Shown here: positions 17,094-24,983 of the stretch, piece after piece
Numbering within the stretch: position 1 is the stretch's first letter
Layout of the letters: each line of letters opens with the position of its first letter
Source: Enteropsectra breve
Lineage: Eukaryota > Microsporidia
Assembly: GCA_024243835.1 (NCBI GenBank)
Contig: JALPMN010000610.1
Coordinates: 1 to 33,104, forward strand
DNA: 33,104 bases
Reading direction: 5' to 3'
Notes under the pieces: generated by a model
What the model was told of the DNA's origin: nothing
The model's input: only the letters and a program-made list of their open reading frames with translations
Databases searched by the model: none
Translations under genes and position numbers: made by a program

Positions 17094-17930
17094 ATGGCTT
17101 TTAGTTTTAAAAAGCTGTTCAAGACAAAGCAAATAAGTTCTACGTACGACACGTACAACTCACCGGTAGCTGCGCTAACATCACTGGTGCCAGGAAATGG
17201 GATCAGATGCGAACTCACCAAAACACTGGCGCCCTTCTGGCAGATTTCAGCCATATCATCGGGCTCCAAAAAGCAGCTTGAAAGCCAGTATTTTTCCACA
17301 TTTTCCTTCAAGAACAGCATATTCCAGTTTTGCTTTGATCCTGAGCGGAACTATCAGATCAAGTCTTCGCTGCTTGCAGGACCGTTTGTGCTCAGAACTC
17401 AGTCGATCGTTTCCAAAAACAAGGAAACGTATTCGCGTTTAGAGGGCGTTCTGCATGCAAAGTTCTGCAACTTGGGATTCAAGCTTATCTCCCCTGCATT
17501 CCAGGCTTCTAATTTCATATACATTGTGAACTACTGGCAGGCCATAGGAAAGTTCTGCTTCGGTGCCGAGGCTGTTGCTGCTGACTCTCATCTGGGCCTG
17601 TCCTTCTCCTCCCGCCTGGATACTGATAATTCAGTCTACTGCTTGAATTTAGAGCGCTTCAATGTCCTCACAGTCAGTTATTTCAGGCGGCTCTTCAAAA
17701 ATGTAGAGATCGGGGTTGAGGCTAAAAAGTCATCAAAAGAATACACTGCATGCGCGGGGGTGAAAATAGAGTCGCTAAGAAGCAAGATAAAGATCGCACT
17801 GGACAGGTATAGAAATACATCTTTTAGCTGGGATGAGCGGATTACAGAAAATATAACGGTGAATTTTACAGCGACCCATGAAAAAACAGACGGCTTGGAA
17901 TATGGAGTTGGAATATTTTACGAGTCTTAA
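17094..17930 (+). CDS. TOM40: Mitosomal import pore TOM40-like beta-barrel
   Basis: A 278-residue protein best read as the porin-fold channel of the outer mitosome membrane, through which precursors enter the relict mitochondrion. It has no signal peptide or long hydrophobic helix; instead alternating strand-like segments run from about residue 35 to the end. The opening GNGIRCELTKTLAPFWQIS (34-52) and the C-terminal EYGVGIFYES with alternating hydrophobics (a beta-signal-like last strand) fit eukaryotic porin-3 proteins. TOM40 is favoured over VDAC because microsporidia are thought to keep only TOM40. Start choice is unusual: AAAATTTTTAG is followed by an out-of-frame ATG at 17090 that opens a four-codon frame, and the TOM40 ATG comes four bases later. 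Confidence 0.72.
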   Translation: MAFSFKKLFKTKQISSTYDTYNSPVAALTSLVPGNGIRCELTKTLAPFWQISAISSGSKKQLESQYFSTFSFKNSIFQFCFDPERNYQIKSSLLAGPFVLRTQSIVSKNKETYSRLEGVLHAKFCNLGFKLISPAFQASNFIYIVNYWQAIGKFCFGAEAVAADSHLGLSFSSRLDTDNSVYCLNLERFNVLTVSYFRRLFKNVEIGVEAKKSSKEYTACAGVKIESLRSKIKIALDRYRNTSFSWDERITENITVNFTATHEKTDGLEYGVGIFYES

Positions 17931-18379
17931 TTTCCTCTGAAAGCTTTGTTTCATATCTTTAATTATGAGAAAATATACCAGAGCATTATTGTTTAATTAA
18001 AGGAATCTGATACCTCAAATAGTATTTTTCTATTAAAACTGTACATTCATTATTAAAGAATAAAACTCTTCTGCCATTTAGTTTTTTAAAGTCAAGAGAA
18101 AAACACCAGTGATACCAGAGTTTATATTTATGTTGTCTGCAAGTGTTGAAAAAATTTCAGAATTATTTATTTGCTCTCTCAGTTGAATATCTGAAAGAAT
18201 TTATAGCTGATTCTTAAATTCGGTGAAAAGAATATGTAACTGATTCTTAGGTTTAAATAGTTAATAAAATTGGCTATCGCTGTGAATGCTGTAAGAATAT
18301 TATGCATTGACGGAGATATTTAAACAGTACATTCAAGCTAAAAAACATATTGCCTTGCAGCATATTGATTCATAGATAT
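17931..18379. other. Intergenic between convergent TOM40 and POLA genes
   Basis: Both flanking genes end here. AT-rich, no ORF with the start motif, no repeat or RNA gene noticed. Confidence 0.55.
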
Positions 18380-21175
18380 TTAATTTTCAATTCGATTTTT
18401 ATAGTTTTCAATTTCACTCTTAAAGTATTTGCTCATATCAATATTCCTGTACTCACTCATTCGACTGTAGGTCTTGCAGAGTGCGACTAGGTCATCAATC
18501 GCTAGCTCCCTGCATGTTGCCTCTGCATGTGACAAAAACTTGTCAAAGGCTTCATTTCCATAGTCATATCGAATCACATTTCCACAGCCAATGCAGTTTA
18601 ACAAATGATCATTGTATGTTTGTTTACAGCCAAGGCACACTCCCTTTGTTCCATACAGCCGAGAGACCTGTTCCCTCAGCATCTGGTTGATTTTATCAAC
18701 GAAGAATTCTTCACTCGCCTCGGTACCACATTTCTTGCAAATTCTGCTCTTTTCTTCAGCCACCCCATTCATTCCTCCACATTCCTGGATATGCTCACAG
18801 CAGGGCATGCAGAATGTCAAGAGGCTCTTGCTGACCGAAGGGCCAATCACCTCCTTTGTGTTGAATATCATTTTTAAGGTTTCTAGACTTACAAAGCTGC
18901 ACATTTGCAGTACTCTGCACAGACTGGGAAATATCTGATTTTTAATATAATAACGGAAATCAACCTTAAAATTTTCTTCGGGATGGAAAGACCGTGCAGA
19001 AATCAGGCCTTCGCCCTCACCAATAACGTAGTGAACAACATCATCCTGCTTGTACAAAATACCCTTTTCCTTCTCCAAACGCAGTGCCAGCTGGGCTGAT
19101 GCTGGAATGTTTCCATGTGTGTACTGCCCAGGATCCTTGCTAAGCACCGCATTCATCTGAAAATACGTCTTTGGAAAATTCTCCATATTGCTGTAATATT
19201 TGTTGCAGATGTTGTATATTTCCTGGGCCTTTGCAGTATCAGGAACAGCAGACTTCTTGTCTTCATCACAAAGAATAACATCAAGAACCTCCTGCAGAAG
19301 ATCGCTGGTCAGCCTGCAAATGTCTCTTCTCACAAGATCCATTCCCTTTACTTCAAGCACCGTGCTGCCATCCTTAAAAACAAGTGCTGCGTATTTCTTT
19401 TTGGTGCACAGCAAGAGCTTTTTAAAGGCCTTTTCAAACTCAATTTCAACGTATTTGTATCTTGAGTTTATTTTATCTGCCAATATCCTCGCGTCTTTGA
19501 CTGCATCCGCGTAGTACTTGTTTACTCCTGGATACTGCGTATGAATCATAATCGAGTCAGTGTCTCCATAAATAACCTTAAAACCCATATTCTGCGCTTC
19601 TTTTCGCGCCCCGTCTAGCAGCTGTCTTCCGATCGCTGTTATTGTGCTTGCCATTTTGTAGTTGCAAAATCTGCTGGAGGAAAATCCAAGACAGCCATAA
19701 ATGGAATTGGCTGTAAGTTTTATGGCTTTTTGCTTGATTTCCAAATTAAACTTTTCTTCTTCAGATTGCGTTGTTTTAATAAGAGCCTTAACGCGCTTTC
19801 TTCGCTCAACAAGATCCGTTATGATGCTGGGCAAAAAGCTTTTGCTGGGTTTAATTTCATCGCCGGCAGTTGCATTTTCCCTTATTTTCAAAGCACCATG
19901 CGCATCGAAACAGCTATCAAGCTCAGAAACAGTCGAAAAGCAAATATTAAATTCCCTGATTATTGATGGATACAGAGAATTAAAATCTAAAAGCAAAATA
20001 ATATCCTTGTAGATGCCTTGCTGCGGATCAAGAACCAGCCCACCCTCGTACTTCTCGATTGTCTGCTGGATGTCCTGGGGGAACAAATAGTTCTGTCTGT
20101 AAAGCTCGTGCAGCAGCGTGTATTCGATTCTTTCGGAACGATTGTTATCAAGGCAGCGGTTAAGCAAATAGCCTGATATTTCAGCAAGTTCTGTCGCCAG
20201 CTCCAGGGCATTTGTGTGCAAAAATATCTTGATGAGGGCATTCGCCTCTTTATTTAAGATATTTGTTGAAGTATTTCTTTGATCCGCTTCTTTTTTAATT
20301 ACATATTCTTCTTCCAGTTCTTTTATTGTGAATTCTCGGCCCTTGAAATTGGCCTGGGCGAACCCATAAATATCACAGAGTATTTTGTCTTTAATTTTAA
20401 GCTTATTTTTCTGATGGCAGTTGTAGAAAAGCACAACATCCGGGGAATTGTTAGCAAGAAGAGAATTCAAGTAGTTGACGAGATCATAGGAGCTGCCAAA
20501 GCAAACAAAATCTACTTTTTTCTCTTTCGTGACTATCCCGTTGACAGAAAGCACTTCATCTGAGTCGAGCACATTTAGCTCTGAGTAGCAGAACTGTATG
20601 ATCTGGTTGTCCTTGACCTTAAAGACAATCGATCCTATTTTTAGCAGCGGCAGCTTTGCATTCTTCACAAATGTAAGATCCTCGTAGTTAAAGGAATTTG
20701 GAATTTTCTGGTTGCTGCTGTAGGTTATCAGCGGAATGTTGAACTCAACGACACATGGGCCCATAATTCCCTTAGAAATAACAAGATTTTCGATGGGATT
20801 TGAAAACTCAGTCAGCACCATTTCGCAGAAATCCGATTCAAAATTCTCAAAGGAGACTTTTTTGGAGAACTGCACTTTTAGCAAATTAACGGTTTTATCA
20901 AGGGAGTTGATGAAGATGTTCTTACGCACGACCTCCTCGACCCGGAGGATTGAGACGTCTTTCGTTGCAGGCTCCTTTGCCATATTTCTGATAAAATTTT
21001 CAATTTCTGCCATAAGCCTGTCTTTGCAGCCTTCGGATGGAAGAAAATACACCGGTGAAATAATGTTTGTTATCTTTACTGTCGTAATTGGGCCGCTCTC
21101 AGCGGGATATTCCTTGCCATGCAGAAGCACCTCTGTGTCCGAGTGCCTAGTGAGATTGTAGACGTGGAAAAGCAT
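18380..21175 (-). CDS. POL1: DNA polymerase alpha catalytic subunit (start corrected)
   Basis: Family B replicative polymerase that extends primase RNA primers at origins and on the lagging strand. In the 931-residue numbering used here, region II DFNSLYPS is at about 397-404, preceded by the alpha-specific GGLVLDPQQGIY block. Region III KxTANSIYGCLGF is at about 486-498 and region I YGDTDSIMI at about 536-544, with the KKKYAAL block after it. The last 145 residues hold two cysteine clusters (CMPCC...CKKC and CLGC...CIGC), the zinc and Fe-S type sites that bind the B subunit. Exonuclease motifs are not evident, as is usual for alpha. It is far shorter than yeast Pol1 (1468), lacking most of the N-terminal region. 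The open frame extends 13 codons further to 21214, but those codons are the promoter motif itself (AAAATTTTATTAGCCCCA), so the ATG at 21173-21175 is preferred. Confidence 0.95.
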   Translation of the reverse strand: MLFHVYNLTRHSDTEVLLHGKEYPAESGPITTVKITNIISPVYFLPSEGCKDRLMAEIENFIRNMAKEPATKDVSILRVEEVVRKNIFINSLDKTVNLLKVQFSKKVSFENFESDFCEMVLTEFSNPIENLVISKGIMGPCVVEFNIPLITYSSNQKIPNSFNYEDLTFVKNAKLPLLKIGSIVFKVKDNQIIQFCYSELNVLDSDEVLSVNGIVTKEKKVDFVCFGSSYDLVNYLNSLLANNSPDVVLFYNCHQKNKLKIKDKILCDIYGFAQANFKGREFTIKELEEEYVIKKEADQRNTSTNILNKEANALIKIFLHTNALELATELAEISGYLLNRCLDNNRSERIEYTLLHELYRQNYLFPQDIQQTIEKYEGGLVLDPQQGIYKDIILLLDFNSLYPSIIREFNICFSTVSELDSCFDAHGALKIRENATAGDEIKPSKSFLPSIITDLVERRKRVKALIKTTQSEEEKFNLEIKQKAIKLTANSIYGCLGFSSSRFCNYKMASTITAIGRQLLDGARKEAQNMGFKVIYGDTDSIMIHTQYPGVNKYYADAVKDARILADKINSRYKYVEIEFEKAFKKLLLCTKKKYAALVFKDGSTVLEVKGMDLVRRDICRLTSDLLQEVLDVILCDEDKKSAVPDTAKAQEIYNICNKYYSNMENFPKTYFQMNAVLSKDPGQYTHGNIPASAQLALRLEKEKGILYKQDDVVHYVIGEGEGLISARSFHPEENFKVDFRYYIKNQIFPSLCRVLQMCSFVSLETLKMIFNTKEVIGPSVSKSLLTFCMPCCEHIQECGGMNGVAEEKSRICKKCGTEASEEFFVDKINQMLREQVSRLYGTKGVCLGCKQTYNDHLLNCIGCGNVIRYDYGNEAFDKFLSHAEATCRELAIDDLVALCKTYSRMSEYRNIDMSKYFKSEIENYKNRIEN

Positions 21176-21194
21176 TGGGGCTAATAAAATTTTG
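21176..21194 (-). promoter_or_regulatory. Start-proximal motif deciding the POLA start
   Basis: Minus-strand AAAATTTTATTAGCCCCA lies directly before the ATG at 21175. The same CCCCA-ATG junction occurs at NOG1. An in-frame upstream ATG at 21214 would translate through this motif and lacks a motif of its own. Confidence 0.8.
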
Positions 21195-22092
21195 GCATAA
21201 CACGAGTATTTCATTTGTTAAACGAATAAATAGTATGCTCATTAATAAAGTTTGGATTGCTTCATTTAGAGAAATATATCCATTAATAAGCTCGGTGTAT
21301 AGGTTAAAAACCTTATTTAGTTTATGATTACGCTTGGTTGCTTTTTGCATTATTGTGCTTTATTCTTAGTCTGTTACGCTAAATAATTCTATGGCTATAT
21401 ATCAATTTTTAAATCTTTTTCCGCTCGTTATGTCTATTCAAAAGGATGACTATTTCAAAAACTTATTAATGGGATCCAAATATGGCAATGGAGATGCATA
21501 ATAAATGTTTTTTAAGAATAATGAATAGAGATAGTTATTCCTTTTTAAGATGCTTCATACCACTTTCTAAGTTATTATATAGTAGATTTAGAATACGAAA
21601 GTTTGTTTCAAAGAACTAATAGAGACATGCATGTGGTACTAGTTGTTGATTATTCAGTGCAGTCAGAAGGCATAATGTCTTCATTTTGCATAATATTAAA
21701 AATGATCGCTCTGTTTGCTCTCTGATCACTTAATTAAATCATTAATTGCATTGCTCTACGCTAGCCAACTGTATCATCTATAATGCCTCAAATAGAGATT
21801 ATGATAGAAATTTCTCAAATAAGATAGATTCATAGCCGAATTTATATACTCTTGCTTAGTTCTTAAGCTTTTATGTTACTGTACATGTTCTATAGATCAC
21901 TCAATTAAATTAAAATTCAAAATTTTAATTACTGACTCAAATAGCATCGATAGTTAGTAATGTCATTCTAGCCTGTTGTATTATTAAGTAATTTATCACA
22001 TCTCCGAGATTTAATATATGGTTCTAGAATATTATCAGTAAATTAATTTTTTAATATACGAAAATATATAAAGAAATATATTTACAGCTTTA
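21195..22092. other. AT-rich intergenic between divergent POLA and the secreted cluster
   Basis: About 900 bp with no motif-associated ORF. A 67-codon minus-strand frame at 21147-21350 overlaps the polymerase start and looks spurious. A short AATTAAAATT/AATTTTAATT inverted repeat lies near 21910. The region just before 22093 lacks the clear AAAATTTT-CCC signal. Confidence 0.5.
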
Positions 22093-23028
22093 ATGTACTT
22101 TGGGAAAATTTCAGCAGCAATCAGTTTTGCAAACGTGTTCGTTTCTGCATCTTCCCAATCAGATTTTAACGAGGCCGAAGCAGCGGATAGACTTTCTGAT
22201 AGAAATAAGGAATGCATGTTCAAGGCATTCAAACTTGCGATAAGTCCCGCTCTAGTAGATAACGAATCTTCCACTGATAGCGATACTCAAGCAAACGGCA
22301 AAAATAACGGTGAATGCTCTGATAGAGTCGATGAATGCGTGTTCAATGCTTGCAAACTTGCGGCAAGTCCCCTTCTGATAGAGCCCACTCCATCCGCTGA
22401 AAGCGATGCTCAAGCAAACGGCAAAAATAGCGATGAATACTCTGATAGAAATACTGAAAGCATGTTCAAGACATTCAAACTTGTGGCAAGTCCCGCTCTG
22501 ATAGAGCCCACTCCACCCGCTGAAAGCGATGCTCAAGCAAACGACCAAAATATGGATAATTGTCTTGAAAATAGAAATAATGCCGTTTTTTCTAGTTCTT
22601 CTTCCTCATCGGACTCTACTGATGCAGAAGAATACTTAGATGAAGTACATACAGCCATGGTAAATTCCATGATGTTTACGACACGACCCTCCATGATAAA
22701 TATTAATCCATCCACTTTTGTAAACGATCAAAATGTGAATGATTACCTTGAAAATACAAAGAATGCAGTTTCTTTTCTTGCATCTTCCATTGGGTTTGTA
22801 AAGCAAATCAAAAGTACCGCGTCAACAGTTGGTCCCATCCACCAAATTCTACACAAAATACTGACGCATGCAAATTATAAGCATCTCCAGGATACACTTG
22901 AAATGGACAATCTTTACAAAGAGCTTGTCATATCTCTTCAGCCTAAAGAAAACATGATAAGCGAGTTAATCACTGCCATATCTTCTAAGCTAGAGACAGA
23001 AAGTCCTAAAGACACCCTTTATAATTAG
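22093..23028 (+). CDS. Secreted repeat protein, first paralog of cluster, probably truncated (311 aa)
   Basis: Unrecognised, lineage-specific. The N-terminus has a signal-peptide-like stretch (about 1-21, ending near VSASS). Residues about 35-157 consist of three 41-residue repeats (123 bp each) with the core CMFKAFKLAxSPALI and ESDAQANGKN. After an acidic and Ser-rich region (SSSSSSSD near 175), a shorter theme DQNxxxxLENxxNAV occurs twice. The final 70 residues align by eye with the middle of the protein at 23904: LYKELVISLQPKENMISELI here corresponds to FYKIYSICMARNKNISSLEN there. The frame then stops at TAG TAG (23026-23031) and TAA (23056), after which the same frame encodes the family's C-terminus. 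No clean AAAATTTT-CCC signal precedes the ATG, so expression is uncertain. Confidence 0.65.
   Translation: MYFGKISAAISFANVFVSASSQSDFNEAEAADRLSDRNKECMFKAFKLAISPALVDNESSTDSDTQANGKNNGECSDRVDECVFNACKLAASPLLIEPTPSAESDAQANGKNSDEYSDRNTESMFKTFKLVASPALIEPTPPAESDAQANDQNMDNCLENRNNAVFSSSSSSSDSTDAEEYLDEVHTAMVNSMMFTTRPSMININPSTFVNDQNVNDYLENTKNAVSFLASSIGFVKQIKSTASTVGPIHQILHKILTHANYKHLQDTLEMDNLYKELVISLQPKENMISELITAISSKLETESPKDTLYN
22195..22563. repeat. Three tandem 123-bp in-frame coding repeats
   Basis: Units begin at 22195, 22318 and 22441, each with TCTGATAGA and containing TTCAA(G/T)(G/A)C(A/T)T(T/G)C(A)AACTTG. Copies 2 and 3 are more alike than copy 1, especially in the GAGCCCACTCCA segment and the AGCGATGCTCAAGCAAACG segment. 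The unit length, a multiple of three, keeps the frame open. Confidence 0.92.
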
Positions 23029-23058
23029 TAGGTGTTTGACTTAACCATGGGTATTTAA

Positions 23059-23598
23059 TTAAACACATTATTTATCCAACTTAATGTAAAATATTGTCCT
23101 CTTACTAAAGATCAAATAGATAATTCAGTAAGGGGAAAGTTTTATTTTTTTAGAGACTTGGTTAAGAACGATCCAAAAACATATTGGCGTAATATGGGTG
23201 GATACTCAATCATTGATTCTTATTTCGAAAAAATCACTGTCGATGAAAGAGAATATCTATTTAAAAACAAGAATTTGCTGCCCAGAGGCGGATATATTGA
23301 AGCAAGTGTGAAGTTGTCCAAATATGTTATTTTTGAAGCATATGTTCCAGAAGGATATGCAACAAATTATAAAAACTTTTATAAAGGTATTTATACCTAT
23401 GAAAAAGGACCACAAGAGTCGAAGCATGCAAATAAAGACTATATGTGCAGATCCATTCTTTATACAAACGGAGATAAGTATGAGTTAATGGTATTCAATA
23501 AAACAACAACAGGAGATGAATGGGAGAAGAAAATAGAGGCTGAATTTGAATCAGGAGAAAGCAAGGTAGCCTTCGTTCTCTATGAGAGAGTTGATTAG
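23059..23598 (+). pseudogene. C-terminal half of the disrupted first secreted paralog
   Basis: An open frame from 23059 with no ATG near its beginning; the first in-frame ATG is at 23194 (134 residues). It encodes the conserved C-terminal domain of the cluster family: KYVIFEAYVPEG corresponds to KIIIFKAYIPPT in the next gene, followed by the R-S-I/M-hydrophobic-Y block and the terminal F-x-SGxxKVxxxLYERVD. It is in the same frame as 22093-23028, separated only by TAG TAG and a TAA. It also aligns in its leading part, where KFYFFRDLVKNDPKTYW corresponds to the NTLKDLMKDSYKHNPQVW region of the paralog. The frame is intact over 540 bp beyond the stops, so decay is recent, or the stops are read through, or this half is expressed by itself from 23194. 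Confidence 0.7.
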
Positions 23599-23888
23599 AT
23601 TAAATAATCGTTTAATTTCAGTTTTATATCCAAAAATTCTTATTTTAATACTGTTTTCAATTAGTTTTCAGCTCCATTTTGGGCCAATATGTTTAGCTTC
23701 GCGTCCAATTTTCATGTTATACAAACACATGAGTCTTTGTATCTTATACATGACGCTCCGTGTTTAAAGTGTTTATCTTTGATAGTTTCTACAACAAGTA
23801 AAATGTCTTTAAAATATTTTGAATATCATTCAATGATATCAATACAGGTAAAACTGACTTATTTGTAATACGGGCATCAAATTTTTTT
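23599..23888. other. Intergenic within the secreted cluster
   Basis: AT-rich. A 61-codon frame at 23582-23767 starts inside the preceding fragment in another frame and is hydrophobic by composition only, so I do not call it. Confidence 0.5.
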
Positions 23889-23903
23889 AAAATTTTACCC
23901 TTA
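23889..23903 (+). promoter_or_regulatory. Start-proximal motif of the second secreted paralog
   Basis: AAAATTTTACCCTTA immediately precedes the ATG at 23904. The ACCCTTA-ATG junction is identical at the third paralog. Confidence 0.75.
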
Positions 23904-24782
23904 ATGATTCTAGTGGGAAATAGTGTATTCTTTCTGAGGGCCATTGTATTTGCGGGCGTATTTACTGCGCTGGTTGCGTGTCATAACCCACCAACAGAGA
24001 ATATTCGAGAAGTAGCAACCAGCCAAGTGAAGAGCATTTTCGAATTGCTAAATGCTGTGCCATTCTTTAGGGAATATATGAAAAATGGCTCATGGAATGA
24101 CATACAGCCGCTCCACCTGTTCCTGCAAAAGGCTTCACAGAGCGAAAATAGAGTACAAGAAGAATGCTTTTATAAGATCTACAGCATATGTATGGCACGA
24201 AACAAAAACATAAGTTCTCTTGAAAATTTGATTGAAACTTTCACTAATGCCGTTGAAGAAGAAAATGAAAAAACAACTGTTTTTAGAGTAACGCTTAATC
24301 TGGCTGAAGAAAAAAATAATCGCTTTGATGTTGGCAGAACAGTTTTTCGTAATAATTTTAGTAATTACCACCTGCAGGATATTGATACCTATGACATCGT
24401 GAATAATACTTTAAAAGATTTAATGAAAGACAGCTACAAGCATAATCCACAGGTTTGGAAGGGATTTGTTCTTGAAGATGCTCTAAGGCCCAAAATGCTA
24501 TTTCTGCCAAAAATCATAATATTTAAAGCCTATATCCCCCCTACAGAGCAAAGAAATGACTTAAACTTTACTGAAAATTTTACGACATACCATATAACGC
24601 AAAACAACACAAAAATAAACTTAAAAGAATATGTTTTAAGGTCGATGATGATTGAAAGAGAAAGCGATGATTATGAAATTATTGAGTTCTTGAAGAATGA
24701 AAATATCGCCGATAAAAAGGAAAAATTATTCGGATCTGGTAAAAATAAGGTTGTTTATGCATTATATGAAAAGATTGATTGA
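23904..24782 (+). CDS. Secreted protein, second paralog of cluster (292 aa)
   Basis: Unrecognised, lineage-specific. It has a signal peptide (hydrophobic core about 6-24, cleavage plausible after VACHN or just before it) and no later membrane helix. The body is helix-prone and charged, and the C-terminal about 110 residues carry the cluster's conserved block: IIIFKAYIPP, then YVLRSMMIE, YEIIEFL, and FGSGKNKVVYALYEKID at the very end. This is the intact copy whose middle segment (about 85-125) bridges the two halves of the disrupted neighbour, which makes it the reference for the family. The start is strongly supported by AAAATTTTACCCTTA. Secretion into the host cell, the spore wall or the parasitophorous interface is inferred only from the signal peptide. 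Confidence 0.85.
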   Translation: MILVGNSVFFLRAIVFAGVFTALVACHNPPTENIREVATSQVKSIFELLNAVPFFREYMKNGSWNDIQPLHLFLQKASQSENRVQEECFYKIYSICMARNKNISSLENLIETFTNAVEEENEKTTVFRVTLNLAEEKNNRFDVGRTVFRNNFSNYHLQDIDTYDIVNNTLKDLMKDSYKHNPQVWKGFVLEDALRPKMLFLPKIIIFKAYIPPTEQRNDLNFTENFTTYHITQNNTKINLKEYVLRSMMIERESDDYEIIEFLKNENIADKKEKLFGSGKNKVVYALYEKID

Positions 24783-24972
24783 ATTTTAGAATAATTTTTT
24801 AAAAAATATATGTCATCTATGAAGCTAATTATTTTTAAGATCAATTTCCATCTTGTCGTTTGTTGAATTACCTTTTTTTAGGTTACAAATTAAAAATTTT
24901 ACGAAATTAAGCTGTTCTAGAACTTGAAATTTTCTTTTGCAACAAAAATTTTAATAAATACTTTTTGTGTCG

Positions 24973-24983
24973 AATTACCCTTA
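24973..24983 (+). promoter_or_regulatory. ACCCTTA motif deciding the start of the third paralog
   Basis: AATTACCCTTA directly abuts the ATG at 24984. A longer AAAAATTTTAATAA box lies about 30 bp further upstream, inside the longer TTG-initiated frame. Confidence 0.65.

Noticed and set aside
16926..17132. 68-codon minus-strand frame
   Set aside because: Overlaps the TOM40 start region antisense; composition and lack of start motif suggest chance.
21147..21350. 67-codon minus-strand frame overlapping the POLA start
   Set aside because: Overlaps the polymerase N-terminus in another frame and has no AAAATTTT/CCC signal at its ATG.
23582..23767. 61-codon hydrophobic frame after the broken secreted gene
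   Set aside because: Its ATG lies within the preceding frame's final codons; no promoter motif, AT-driven hydrophobicity.
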